Assembly (NCBI RefSeq): GCF_021295315.1
Contig: NZ_JAIMJA010000029.1
Location: 1-44,078 of the forward strand
DNA from: Motilimonas cestriensis
Lineage (GTDB): Bacteria; Pseudomonadota; Gammaproteobacteria; Enterobacterales; CBDFNC01
Reading direction: 5' to 3'
DNA: 44,078 nt
The notes under the pieces were generated by a model. It did not search any database. It worked only from the letters and a program-made list of their open reading frames with translations, and was not told the DNA's origin. A program made the position numbers and the translations under genes. Shown here in pieces: positions 25,737 to 35,586 of this stretch. Positions within the stretch are counted from its first letter, which is position 1, and each line of letters opens with the position of its first letter.

Positions 25737-28700
25737 ATGACAGACATTATATCGTTGTTAACTGCTTTAGAGCGCCAAGGTGTGCGTTTAATGTTAAACG
25801 AACAAGGCCAATTAACCTCGCAATCGAGTAAAGCGGCCATGACCCCAGCAATTGGTCAACAAATAAAAATGAACAAGGACGCCATTGTTGATTGTTTAGC
25901 CGCCAAGGGCCGGTTTGAACAGCCAATTAAAGCAACTGGCCAAAGCATTGGGCCACTTTCTTCATCACAAAGTGGCTTATGGTTTATTGAGCAATATGAA
26001 GAGAATTCGCACCTTTATAATATGCCCGTGCATTTTCGACTGACTGGCCAGCTGGATGTGGCAGCGTTGCAGTATAGCTTTAATAGCTTAGTGCAAAAGC
26101 ATGCCAGTTTGCGCACGCGCTTTGTTAAAAATGCCCAAGGTAAAGGTGAGCAACATATAAGTTCATCAGGGGCACTGCAGATTAACCATAAAAACCTGAT
26201 GCATCTGCCGATAGGTGAACGCGAAGCCAAATTAAAGCAATTAGTGATTGATGATATTAACCAGCCTTTTGCGCTAGCGGCTGGCGAGTTAACACGCGTG
26301 ACCTTAGTGCAGCTTCAACAAGATGAACATTTGTTGATGCTCACCCAGCATCACATTATTTCTGATGGTTGGTCGGTGAAAAATATGTTCGCGGATCTCA
26401 AGCAGGCGTTTCTTGCTTTTCAAAATGGACAAAGGACAAGCCCTGAAGGGGCATTTCCCGCGGTGACACCGACTAAGCTGAACTATCTTGATTATGCTAA
26501 TTGGTTTAACTCAGCAGATTTTTTAGATTATCACAATCTTCATAAGGCTTTTTGGGTTGAGCGTTTACGTGGCATTCCCGAAGTACACAGTTTGCCATTA
26601 GATAAGCCAAGACCTGCCCATCATAATAACGATGGCGCTTTGGTTTTTTCGGCCATTGAGTTGTCGACATGGGAGCGTTTTAAACACTTATGCCAACGTT
26701 ATAGTACGTCAAATTATATCGGTCTACACAGTGTGTTTTCTTTGTTAATGGCCCGAGTCAGTGCCAATAATGACATTGTTATTGGCACGCCGTTAGCGTA
26801 TCGAGAGCGGCATGAAATTGAAGATGTCGTCGGTTTTTTCGTCAATACCATCGTACTGCGGACACAAGTACCGGAGCAACAATCCTTTGCCGATTACTTA
26901 AAAGCGTGTCGTGAACAAGATCTGGCCGCATTTGACCATCAACTTTATCGTTTTGAAGCCTTAAGTGAAGCGATTGGAGCCGACCGTACCACCGCCATAA
27001 ACCCCATTTTTCAAATCATGTTGGTGTATCAAGCCAAGGTTGATTTTAATGACTTGATCCCAGGTTGTGGTGCGGTTGAAGAGCCATCGCCAGTGTTGCC
27101 GGCTAAAACCGATATTTCCTTAAAGGTGACTGAACTGGTTGATGGTGTGAAACTTGAGTGGCTATACAGCACAGGGATTTTTGAACATCAAATGGTGCAA
27201 AATCTAGCTGATACTTTTGTCCGTTTGTTAGAGAGTGTGCTGGCGTCACCCGAACAAGATATCTGGCAATTACCCATCATTGCTAACGACTATGAGCAAA
27301 GGGTCGCGGCGCAATTAGCGGCGCTGCCCAGTGACTATCAACGCGCTGGTTTAGGCGACACTTGTTTGGCGCATCATTTGTTTGAGCATGCGGCCCAAAA
27401 TTATCCTGAGCATCTCGCCGTCAGGTGTCAGGACCAAGCGTTAACTTATGCAGAGCTAGAGCAGCAAGCTAATCAGCTGGCCCATTGGTTACAGCAACAA
27501 GGCGTCGGCAAAGAGCAGCGGATAGGGATAGTGGCACTGCGTGATGAGGTATTTCCCATCGCGGCACTGGCCATTTGGAAAGCGGGCGGAGCATATGTCC
27601 CCCTTGATCCTGACTACCCGCCAGAGCGCTTAACCCATATTATTAATGATGCTGAGTTAACATTTATCTTGGCGCCGTCAGCAACGTTTGCGCAGCAACA
27701 TCCTCATTTATCGGCCACAATTATTGACTTATCTGGTCCTGAATCACGGGCGGCGATTGCACTTTGTCCCGCCACATCGGTTGAGTTATCCAGTCCGCAG
27801 TTGGCTCAGCCCAATCAACTCGCCTATGTCATCTACACTTCGGGTTCAACTGGTTTGCCTAAAGGCGTGATGGTTGAACATGGCGCTTTTGTTAATTTGA
27901 TGCAAGACCATTTGCAGCGTTTGCAAATCAACGCAGAAAGCGTGATGTTTAACTGTATGTCACTGTCTTTTGATGCCGGCAATATGACCGCTATGTTGCC
28001 ATTAATGGCGGGGGCTACACTGGCTTTTGGTGAGCCAAATGAACGGCTTTTAACCCACAGTGAAACACTCAAAGCCACGCACATGATTATTTCTACGGCC
28101 TTGTTTGCTGCTTTGCCGGTGCAACCGCTAAGTTATTTACGTGTTGTCGCTATTGGGGGCGAGGCGTGCCCAACTAAGCTGGTGGATAATTGGGCCAGCC
28201 AACTGACATTGCATAATATGTATGGCCCTACCGAATTTACGGTAACAGCCTTAGTGCAACCTTTGCTTAAAGGCGCGCCTGTTACTATCGGTCACTCGAT
28301 ACAACATTGCGCAGCTGTGGTACTGGATGGTTGCGGTAACCTTTGCGCTCAAGGTGTGCCCGGTGAGTTATGTCTTGCCGGCATAGGGCTAGCGCGAGGC
28401 TACTTAAATCAACCTGAGTTAACGGAACGTGTTTTTACCGAGCAATGGGTAGCTGGTCAGCGTGTGCGTTTATATCACACTGGCGATAAGGCACGCGTGC
28501 GTCACAATGGTGAAGTAGAGTTTATGGGGCGGCTCGATCAGCAAGTTAAACTAAGGGGCTACCGTATTGAGCTGGGGGAGATTGAATCTCAGCTGGCCCA
28601 AGTTGCGCCATATATTCAGCAAGTTAAAGCCTTAGTGGTTGAGCAAGGTAACAATCCAATATTGGTGGCGTACGCCAGTTGCAAAGCCAATGCCCAGCGC

Positions 28701-31700
28701 GCGCCAAGCAGCGATATTTTACGTGCGGTTGCGGCAAAATTACCTGAGTACATGGTGCCCGTGCATTTGATGTTTGTTGACACTATGCCATTAAACCCAA
28801 ATGGTAAAGTGGACGTGACGGCGTTGCCGGCATTGACCATCCGCCAAGGTGCGAACGATGAGCCAGCATCTGAGTCAGAGCGTCAGGTGTTGGATCTTTG
28901 GCGCAAAATATTAAATTGTGACTGCGGAGTGGAAGATGACTTTTTCCGCCTAGGTGGCGACTCGATTTTAAGCATTCAACTGACGACGCAATTACGGGCT
29001 GCGGGCTTTGAATGTTCAGTTAAAGATGTATTTGAAAGTAAAACGGTGCGCCGACTGTGTCAGCATTTACAGCAACAACAAACCGAGCTAATGACGATTG
29101 ATGCAGAAACGGGTGTATTGACGGGTGAGTTTCCTATTTTACCGATCCAAGCTTGGTTTAATGAGCAAGCTTATGTTGAACCAAATCACTGGAATCAAGC
29201 GGTTATCTTAGAGATTCCAGACCTTAACGACAGCGAGCTTAGCGCTATGATGGAGCAGCTTATGTTGCATCATGATGCCCTTCGTTTAAGCTTGTCTGCT
29301 GGCATGGGAGGAGAGACGCAACGATACAGCGACTTACCGGTAATACCGCCGCTGACACAGCTAAACGCGAGCCAGTTGAGTGAGTCGGAGTTATATGACG
29401 CGCTTACTCAGTTACAAGGGGAAATGGATTACTCCCAAGGTAAGGTGTTGGCATGGGCGCGTATTAGTGGTCACCCTTTGGCGCAACATGGTTTATTTTT
29501 AGCTTTTCATCATTGGGTTATTGATGCCGTCTCTTGGCGAATCATTAGTGAAGACCTCAGGGCATTAGCCCAAGGCCATCGTTTACCTGCAAAAACATCC
29601 AGTTTGCGCCAGTGGGGCGAAGGGTTGGCAAATTATGCCGCGAGTAATGAAAGTCAATTTGATTACTGGCTAGGTCAATCTCAAGGCGTCGACTATCAAG
29701 ACTTGCGCACCCATGCTGCGCTGCCATCTTTGCGTCAAGCGGTTAAATTGTCGCTGTCAAAAGCACAAACACAAGACTTGATCCATCACTGCCATCAGGC
29801 CTTTAACACCGAAGTGAATGACTTACTGATTGCGGCCTTAACGAAAACGTTAACGGACATGGGCTGGGGCGAAAATCACATCATTATGCTTGAGGGCCAT
29901 GGCCGAGAAGCCATTGCCGAGCGGCTGGATGTGAGTCGCACTGTGGGTTGGTTTACCAGCACTTATCCGGTGAAAATGAAAGCTGATACAGAGTTATCTC
30001 GCTTGATCAAGCAATGTAAAGAGCAGGTACGCAGTGTGCCGCTAAAAGGTGTCGGCTTTAATGCATTTCGCCAGTTCCATCCCGAGGGAAAGCGGCTAAC
30101 TATATCACCCATTGTGTTTAATTACTTGGGCTTGCAAACCCAGCAGCAAGGTCAATGGCGGCCATTACCGATTGAGCCCGGACAAGTGATGTCGGCTTTA
30201 AATCAACCTGCTGAACTGATTAGTTTACATGGCGGCATTATTAATGGTCAGTTAACGTTACGACAAGTGGGCGCGCTAGCTTATCCACTGAGTCAAAGGT
30301 TTATGGGGCAGTTAACAGACAATATTTTGGCGTTAATAAGCCACTGCCAACAGGTGTACAAGAAAGTTGGTGAGCAAAAAACCTGCAGTGACTATCCTCT
30401 GGTGAAACTAAGCCAAGGGTACCTTGAGCAACTGCAAGCACAACAAAATATAGCGATGCTATTACCCGCTTCCTCGTTGCAGCAAAGCATGTGGGCGCAT
30501 AGGCAACGTTGTCCAAATGACGATGCCTATCATTTACAAACGCCAATAACATACCGTCAACGTTTAAATATTAACGCCTACCAACAAGCTTGGCTGTCGG
30601 CAATAGCACGTTTTCCGGCGCTGCGGGTGGTGTTAATAGAAGGGGATGGTGGCAAAGAGCACACGCCATTAATACAACTGGTTCGGGCTTATTCTGATCA
30701 TTTAACCTTACCTATATCTGTCACTGATTTGTGCCAAAGTGAGGATCCGGCGCGCATTATTTCAAGTTATAAAGCCGATGATTTAGCGCGTGGTTTTAAT
30801 TTAAGCCAAGGCCCACTGCTGCGTATCGCGGTGTTTAAGCTTAGCCAGCAAGAGTTTGAGGTGGTGTTTAGTTGTCATCACGCCATTATTGACGGCTGGA
30901 GCGGGCCACGCTTATTTGCCGCTGTGCATCAAGCTTATGCCAATATAATGAGATCGGCGGCGACAGAATTAAGCAAAGGCGATCAGGTATTAACTAGCGT
31001 GGAGCCTGATCATGCGTACCTTGAACAGGCCGCATACGGTGTTAAACAGGCCGCTAGGGTGGCTACTTACTGGCAGGAAAAGGGTGTTGAGCAACAGTTT
31101 GCAAATGATTTAACCGGATTGTTTGAAAGTGATTTTAGTGCTGTAACGCAACAATCGCCAGCAGTGGTGCGTCAATCATTGAATGTTGAGCAGCAAGCGC
31201 AACTGGCATTACTTGCCCAAAAAGTCGGCGTAACCACTAGTGTGGTGGTGCAATATGCTTGGCATAGATTAATTGCGCGCATGACTGGCGCGTTAACCAC
31301 GATAGTGGGCAATGTCACTTCTGGTCGAGATCTACCTGTTGACCGTATTGGTGAAAGTGTTGGTTTATATATTAATAGTTTACCTTTGATCCTCAGTTGG
31401 CCTGACGGTAATGAGGTGAGTGCAATTACCTTAGGCGATCATATTACGCAGTTGCAAACTGAGCTTATGTCAGTAAACCAGCACGCGACTCAGTCTTTAA
31501 TCGGCCTGCAGCGAGGTCGTGGGCGGTTATTTCAAAGCTTATTTGTTTATGAAAATTACCCGCGTCCAAGTGCTAAACGCGATCAAAATAGCGCCTCAGA
31601 CGAGCTATTACAGCCAGAGTTTGGGGCGGCTTATGAGAAGGTTGAGTTTCCTCTTAATTTGGTGGTGTCTGAAATGTCAGGGGTAACACAGTTACGCTTT

Positions 31701-32150
31701 GAGTTTGACCGTCATCAAATTGAGCCTACGCGCGCAGAATATGTGTTATCGCTTTGGCTGGCTGAATTAAATGAGGTTATCGCACAAGACTGGCAAACGC
31801 CTGTGACTGTGCTTGTGTCTGGTGATGGCAGCAGACAAACAACTACCTCAAACAGCGATACTTCATTGGCATTTTCGCCAAGCTCAGCCACCGCTCAGCA
31901 AGTGCTGTCGCTGTGGTGTGATGTTGCTGGTTTGCCGTTATCAGAGCGTTACTGGCAGTGGCCCTTATCAGAGTGTGCGATTGACTCTCTTAATGTGATC
32001 CGATTAGCGGCGCGTTTGTCTGAGCGATTTGCGGCTGAGGTTTCAATTTCCGAGGTATATCAATACCCGACGCCAGCTGCCATGACGGATTATTTAATGT
32101 CGCACTTACTTGAAAATCATCGTCAGGGAGGTTGTTATGAACCCGCTTGA
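25737..32150 (+). CDS. amoG: NRPS, docking-C-A-PCP-E-C-PCP (AmoG-like)
   Basis: A 2137-aa synthetase. Residues 1-60 look like a TubC-type N-terminal docking domain. Then come a C domain (HHIISDG, 205-211), an A domain (TSGSTGLPKGV near 700; NMYGPTEFTV), a PCP (LGGDSI, Ser1076), and an epimerization domain with HHWVIDAVSW (1258 on), EGHGRE, VGWFTSTYP and FNYLG. A second C domain (HHAIIDG, 1714-1720) and a second carrier (CAIDSLNV, Ser2084) follow, with no A domain between them. The pocket residues read D-A-M-I-A-G-M-V-T-K, not a code I can assign; an aromatic residue converted to the D form would fit amonabactin. No thioesterase. AGGA lies seven bases before the start. Confidence 0.87.
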   Translation: MTDIISLLTALERQGVRLMLNEQGQLTSQSSKAAMTPAIGQQIKMNKDAIVDCLAAKGRFEQPIKATGQSIGPLSSSQSGLWFIEQYEENSHLYNMPVHFRLTGQLDVAALQYSFNSLVQKHASLRTRFVKNAQGKGEQHISSSGALQINHKNLMHLPIGEREAKLKQLVIDDINQPFALAAGELTRVTLVQLQQDEHLLMLTQHHIISDGWSVKNMFADLKQAFLAFQNGQRTSPEGAFPAVTPTKLNYLDYANWFNSADFLDYHNLHKAFWVERLRGIPEVHSLPLDKPRPAHHNNDGALVFSAIELSTWERFKHLCQRYSTSNYIGLHSVFSLLMARVSANNDIVIGTPLAYRERHEIEDVVGFFVNTIVLRTQVPEQQSFADYLKACREQDLAAFDHQLYRFEALSEAIGADRTTAINPIFQIMLVYQAKVDFNDLIPGCGAVEEPSPVLPAKTDISLKVTELVDGVKLEWLYSTGIFEHQMVQNLADTFVRLLESVLASPEQDIWQLPIIANDYEQRVAAQLAALPSDYQRAGLGDTCLAHHLFEHAAQNYPEHLAVRCQDQALTYAELEQQANQLAHWLQQQGVGKEQRIGIVALRDEVFPIAALAIWKAGGAYVPLDPDYPPERLTHIINDAELTFILAPSATFAQQHPHLSATIIDLSGPESRAAIALCPATSVELSSPQLAQPNQLAYVIYTSGSTGLPKGVMVEHGAFVNLMQDHLQRLQINAESVMFNCMSLSFDAGNMTAMLPLMAGATLAFGEPNERLLTHSETLKATHMIISTALFAALPVQPLSYLRVVAIGGEACPTKLVDNWASQLTLHNMYGPTEFTVTALVQPLLKGAPVTIGHSIQHCAAVVLDGCGNLCAQGVPGELCLAGIGLARGYLNQPELTERVFTEQWVAGQRVRLYHTGDKARVRHNGEVEFMGRLDQQVKLRGYRIELGEIESQLAQVAPYIQQVKALVVEQGNNPILVAYASCKANAQRAPSSDILRAVAAKLPEYMVPVHLMFVDTMPLNPNGKVDVTALPALTIRQGANDEPASESERQVLDLWRKILNCDCGVEDDFFRLGGDSILSIQLTTQLRAAGFECSVKDVFESKTVRRLCQHLQQQQTELMTIDAETGVLTGEFPILPIQAWFNEQAYVEPNHWNQAVILEIPDLNDSELSAMMEQLMLHHDALRLSLSAGMGGETQRYSDLPVIPPLTQLNASQLSESELYDALTQLQGEMDYSQGKVLAWARISGHPLAQHGLFLAFHHWVIDAVSWRIISEDLRALAQGHRLPAKTSSLRQWGEGLANYAASNESQFDYWLGQSQGVDYQDLRTHAALPSLRQAVKLSLSKAQTQDLIHHCHQAFNTEVNDLLIAALTKTLTDMGWGENHIIMLEGHGREAIAERLDVSRTVGWFTSTYPVKMKADTELSRLIKQCKEQVRSVPLKGVGFNAFRQFHPEGKRLTISPIVFNYLGLQTQQQGQWRPLPIEPGQVMSALNQPAELISLHGGIINGQLTLRQVGALAYPLSQRFMGQLTDNILALISHCQQVYKKVGEQKTCSDYPLVKLSQGYLEQLQAQQNIAMLLPASSLQQSMWAHRQRCPNDDAYHLQTPITYRQRLNINAYQQAWLSAIARFPALRVVLIEGDGGKEHTPLIQLVRAYSDHLTLPISVTDLCQSEDPARIISSYKADDLARGFNLSQGPLLRIAVFKLSQQEFEVVFSCHHAIIDGWSGPRLFAAVHQAYANIMRSAATELSKGDQVLTSVEPDHAYLEQAAYGVKQAARVATYWQEKGVEQQFANDLTGLFESDFSAVTQQSPAVVRQSLNVEQQAQLALLAQKVGVTTSVVVQYAWHRLIARMTGALTTIVGNVTSGRDLPVDRIGESVGLYINSLPLILSWPDGNEVSAITLGDHITQLQTELMSVNQHATQSLIGLQRGRGRLFQSLFVYENYPRPSAKRDQNSASDELLQPEFGAAYEKVEFPLNLVVSEMSGVTQLRFEFDRHQIEPTRAEYVLSLWLAELNEVIAQDWQTPVTVLVSGDGSRQTTTSNSDTSLAFSPSSATAQQVLSLWCDVAGLPLSERYWQWPLSECAIDSLNVIRLAARLSERFAAEVSISEVYQYPTPAAMTDYLMSHLLENHRQGGCYEPA

Positions 32151-34278
32151 TGACTTTTCACCGCCGTTATCGTTAGCAAATAAGTGGCTTAGCCAAGATT
32201 CGGGGGAAGCGTCTATCGCTTCGCGGTCATTAGCAGCAGTATTTGAACCCCTTTGCTTTGTCTGCAATCAGTATCAGGTCAGCTTAGAAACCCTGTGTTT
32301 AGCTACTTGGGGCTGGTTGCAGCAACAATATAGTGGCGAGACGGAGGTAACCATTGCCGTTCAACAAGGATCGGTCACCTGTGGTTTGCTGCTATCTATG
32401 CCCACGACAGCGGATCAGACTATTGCTAGCTGGCTGCAACATATTCAACGCCAGTGGGCTCAGGCAGGCGATGAAAATGTGTGTCAGCAACAGGGGCAAG
32501 AGAATGACCTTGCTCTTTGCCATAGTTTGCTGACTTTTGAGCCGCTCACAGTTAAACATTGTGCTGAGTTAAAAGCATATTGTCAGCTTGAACAGCAGCA
32601 ATTAACCTTGCAAATCACCTCATCAATGGGGCTATTTAATGGCGATCAACTTAACTCGATGATGCAAGCTTGGTATCAATTACTGGCTGGAATTGCGGCG
32701 CAAGATTGGCGCTCGCCGACTGATTTTTGTTTGGCTCAGTGGTCCAACTTAGCCACCCCGATAGTACATAAGAGCCTAAATGAATCACTGCTTGCAAGCA
32801 TGACGGTGGCCGCGCAGCAAAATAGCGTAGCCTTATATTACAACGGCGAAGCCATGCGTTATTGTGAGTTGCTAAGCTTAGTGGCTGCGCAGCAAGCTTG
32901 TTTAATGGCTCATGGCTTGCAGCAAGGTGACAAAGTGGGGCTGTATCTGCATCGTGGGCCGGAGATGGTAGGGTGCATGTTGGCTTGCCTTTTTTCAGGC
33001 ATTGCTTTTGTGCCACTTGAGCCGCAGTTTCCGAAACAGCGACTTGCCACCATTGCCAAAGAGGCGCGTTTAAATTGCGTGTGGTCAACCACCGAATTAG
33101 CCAGTTGTATCGATTTTGTTTGTCCGGTGATCCCATTAGCGCCAACCGAGCGAGTGAATGCAGATGCCACCGCGCAGGGGAGTGAAATGGCACCTGATGT
33201 TGCACTCACTTTGGCTGAGGATACCTTAGCCTATATGATGTTTACATCGGGCTCTACGGGCAAGCCCAAAGGCGTGATGATTAATCATCACGCGCTCAAT
33301 ACTTTTCTCGCCGCGGCGAATGAGCGCCTTCAGTTAGATCAAGATACGGTGTGGTTACTGATAACCACAATGGCCTTTGATATTTCTATGCTAGAGATTT
33401 TTGCTCCATTGCTAGCGGGAGCGACGTTAGTGATTGCCAATAGCGAGGAGAATACTGATCCCCTTGCCATTTGCCGTTATTTAGAAGCGCCTGCAGCCCA
33501 GCAACCCATTATTAATGTGTTACAAGCGACGCCCGCTTTTTGGCGTATGTTGTTGCAAGTTGGTTGGCGGGGCAGTGCTCAATTAACCGCGTTGTGTGGT
33601 GGCGAGGCATTGGATGCAACACTGGCGACGAAGCTTCTCTCGCGCACGGCCACTTTGTGGAATTGCTATGGCCCAACTGAAGCGACGGTGTGGTCGATGA
33701 TGCGCGAAGTGAGCCATGGCATTGATCTTAAAATAGGCCATTCTCTGGCTGGTTACTCTCATCAAGTGCTTGATGTTAATGATAACCCAGTTGCCATGAA
33801 CATGGTGGGGGAGCTGTGTATTCAAGGTGCGGCGTTAAGCGATGGTTACTGGCAACGCGATAGTTTAAACAAAGAGAAATTTGTGGTGCTAGCTGCAACC
33901 GGGGGACGTTATTATCGCACGGGTGATAAAGTGCGACGACTAGGCAGCGATAGTTTTCAATACTTAGGTCGCTTTGATGATCAAGTAAAATTACGCGGTT
34001 TTCGAATTGAACTGGGGGAAATTGAAGCCCAGCTAAAACGGCTTAAACGGGTGAATAATGCCGTGGTCAAACTGCAAGGGCAAGCGTCTGAGGCTTGTTT
34101 GGTCGCGTATATTGAAACCAGTGGTGGGCAGCCCATTCCTCGGCTGATGATCCGTAAGGAACTAGCAAAATGGTTACCCAAATATATGTTACCCAGTAAG
34201 TTTGTGTTTTTAGCGCAATTGCCTAAGACAGGTAGCGGAAAAATAGACAGAAAACAGCTAAACCTAAATTTGGTTTAA
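32137..34278 (+). CDS. amoH: Stand-alone NRPS adenylation protein, predicted glycine-activating (AmoH-like)
   Basis: A 713-aa protein. Residues 1-215 look like the C-terminal half of a condensation domain (a C4-C5-like EVTIAVQQGSVTCGLLLSM) without the HHxxxDG site, so this part cannot catalyse. Residues 220-713 are a full A domain: TSGSTGKPKGVMI, NCYGPTEATVW, YRTGDKV and the terminal TGSGKIDRKQL. The pocket reads D-I-L-Q-L-G-C-V-W-K, very close to known glycine codes such as that of DhbF. The protein ends right after A10 with no carrier, so it probably loads the A-less last carrier of the preceding NRPS in trans. It overlaps that gene by 14 bases, with GGGAGG before the start. Confidence 0.84.
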   Translation: MNPLDDFSPPLSLANKWLSQDSGEASIASRSLAAVFEPLCFVCNQYQVSLETLCLATWGWLQQQYSGETEVTIAVQQGSVTCGLLLSMPTTADQTIASWLQHIQRQWAQAGDENVCQQQGQENDLALCHSLLTFEPLTVKHCAELKAYCQLEQQQLTLQITSSMGLFNGDQLNSMMQAWYQLLAGIAAQDWRSPTDFCLAQWSNLATPIVHKSLNESLLASMTVAAQQNSVALYYNGEAMRYCELLSLVAAQQACLMAHGLQQGDKVGLYLHRGPEMVGCMLACLFSGIAFVPLEPQFPKQRLATIAKEARLNCVWSTTELASCIDFVCPVIPLAPTERVNADATAQGSEMAPDVALTLAEDTLAYMMFTSGSTGKPKGVMINHHALNTFLAAANERLQLDQDTVWLLITTMAFDISMLEIFAPLLAGATLVIANSEENTDPLAICRYLEAPAAQQPIINVLQATPAFWRMLLQVGWRGSAQLTALCGGEALDATLATKLLSRTATLWNCYGPTEATVWSMMREVSHGIDLKIGHSLAGYSHQVLDVNDNPVAMNMVGELCIQGAALSDGYWQRDSLNKEKFVVLAATGGRYYRTGDKVRRLGSDSFQYLGRFDDQVKLRGFRIELGEIEAQLKRLKRVNNAVVKLQGQASEACLVAYIETSGGQPIPRLMIRKELAKWLPKYMLPSKFVFLAQLPKTGSGKIDRKQLNLNLV

Positions 34279-34343
34279 GTATTTTGCGTTTGCCGTTGCT
34301 GCGTTGGGAATTATTTCGCTTATCTAGCATTCGGGTTATTTAG

Positions 34344-34370
34344 TATGGCTGGGGAGGTAACCCAGCCATA
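34344..34370. terminator. Hairpin between the NRPS operon and the binding-protein gene
   Basis: TATGGCTGGG-GAGGTAA-CCCAGCCATA is a perfect 10-bp stem between convergent genes. There is no long U tail on either side, so terminator function is likely but not certain. The rest of 34279-34449 shows no gene. Confidence 0.6.
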
Positions 34371-34449
34371 GCCGAACAAACGGTTTGAGCCGCGTCAATT
34401 AGGCAGTAGCTGAGCACAAGCTAATCACCCAATGAACGGCGTTTTAGCG

Positions 34450-35397
34450 TTACGGCTCAAGAGTGCGAGCTAGTGGTGTAGCAGTGGGCTGATTAACTAA
34501 GTTAACAATATCTTTTAATACACTCAGCGCTGCCAAAGGGCCGCCAACAGAAGTCCATAATGAGCCATCTACCGCGGCGTAACGCTGCGCTTGAATCACC
34601 TGTAGTTGCTTAAAAGCAGGCGTCGATTTGGCTTGCTCCATGGCATCAACGGCCTCGCCATTAGTACTCAGTGTCCCAATCACCATCCAGTCGCCTTCTA
34701 AATGATGAAGGGCTTCTAGACTTAAAGATTGTGAATGAGTATGGCCTTTGTCTTGCTGGTGGGGAGGACGCACCATGCCAGCGTCATAGATCACTTGGCT
34801 TGCGAACGAGTCGCGGAACATGTAAGCAGGACCTTTTGGGTTCCAACGCACCACACTGATACTTTGGCCAAGCTTATCGCCAATAGCGGCTTTGGCGTCG
34901 GTTACGGCTTGGTTGTAGCGAGTCATAAATGCACTTGCTTGTTCGTTTCTGTTTAAAATATTAGCCGTGCGAGTAAAAACGTTTTGCCAGTTTTCCCCGT
35001 AGCTAAAGGTCACCACCGTTGGGGCTATTTCATTTAAAAGGGCAATTACTTCCGGGCGATTAGGCATGGTTAAGATCAAATCAGGCTCAAGCTCTAATAT
35101 GGCCTCCATGTTAGGTCGATTTAGATCGCCAACAATTTGGATCGGGCCTGCTATTTCTGACATCAGGTAGCGAGGCAAGGTTTGCTGGCCGCGGCCATTC
35201 ACGGTGCCGATTGGCGTCATGCCCAGCGCAATAGTCGCATCAAGGTCAATTTCACTTAAAGTGATCACGCGCAGTGGCGTTTCAGGCACGATAACTTCAT
35301 TGCCTTGAGCATCCTTTACCACTCGAGTCGCCTCGGCAGATGCAGTTATTGATGTAAAAATCAGCGCTAAAGCAAGCGCAGCATGACGAAAAAGCAT
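34450..35397 (-). CDS. Periplasmic iron-siderophore binding protein
   Basis: A class III (FatB/FepB/ViuP-type) solute-binding protein, 315 aa from the ATG at 35397, which has AAGGA six bases upstream; an ATG two codons earlier (35403) is too close to that site. A signal peptide (LALALIFTSITASAEA) precedes VVKDAQGNEVIVPETPLRVITLSEIDLDATIALG, the usual entry into the first lobe, then EAILELEPDLILTMPNR and a long linking helix. There is no lipobox Cys, so it should be soluble. It hands the ferric siderophore to the FecCD permeases encoded divergently next door. Confidence 0.9.
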   Translation of the reverse strand: MLFRHAALALALIFTSITASAEATRVVKDAQGNEVIVPETPLRVITLSEIDLDATIALGMTPIGTVNGRGQQTLPRYLMSEIAGPIQIVGDLNRPNMEAILELEPDLILTMPNRPEVIALLNEIAPTVVTFSYGENWQNVFTRTANILNRNEQASAFMTRYNQAVTDAKAAIGDKLGQSISVVRWNPKGPAYMFRDSFASQVIYDAGMVRPPHQQDKGHTHSQSLSLEALHHLEGDWMVIGTLSTNGEAVDAMEQAKSTPAFKQLQVIQAQRYAAVDGSLWTSVGGPLAALSVLKDIVNLVNQPTATPLARTLEP

Positions 35398-35458
35398 AAC
35401 CATTCCTTCTTGATAGTCGTGTAAAACGGGAGTGATGATACTACATGATAAAGGTACT

Positions 35459-35477
35459 GATAACTATTACTATTAAG
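35459..35477. promoter_or_regulatory. Putative Fur box in the uptake-gene divergent region
   Basis: GATAACTATTACTATTAAG matches about 12 of 19 positions of the Fur consensus and lies midway between the divergent binding-protein and permease genes. Iron repression of both is the simplest reading. Confidence 0.5.
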
Positions 35478-35586
35478 ACTACTAAATGTATTTCAGTGCT
35501 GATATTATGTGCGCCGTTAAAGTAGGTAGCTACCTGAGACTGGGTAAGCCGCGTTGAAGCTGGTTAAGAATATTGGAGTGGTCATA

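Noticed and set aside
32651-33205. Long open frame on the minus strand within the amoH gene
   Set aside because: It is the complement of a well-supported A domain, with low-complexity composition and no ribosome site; a shadow frame.
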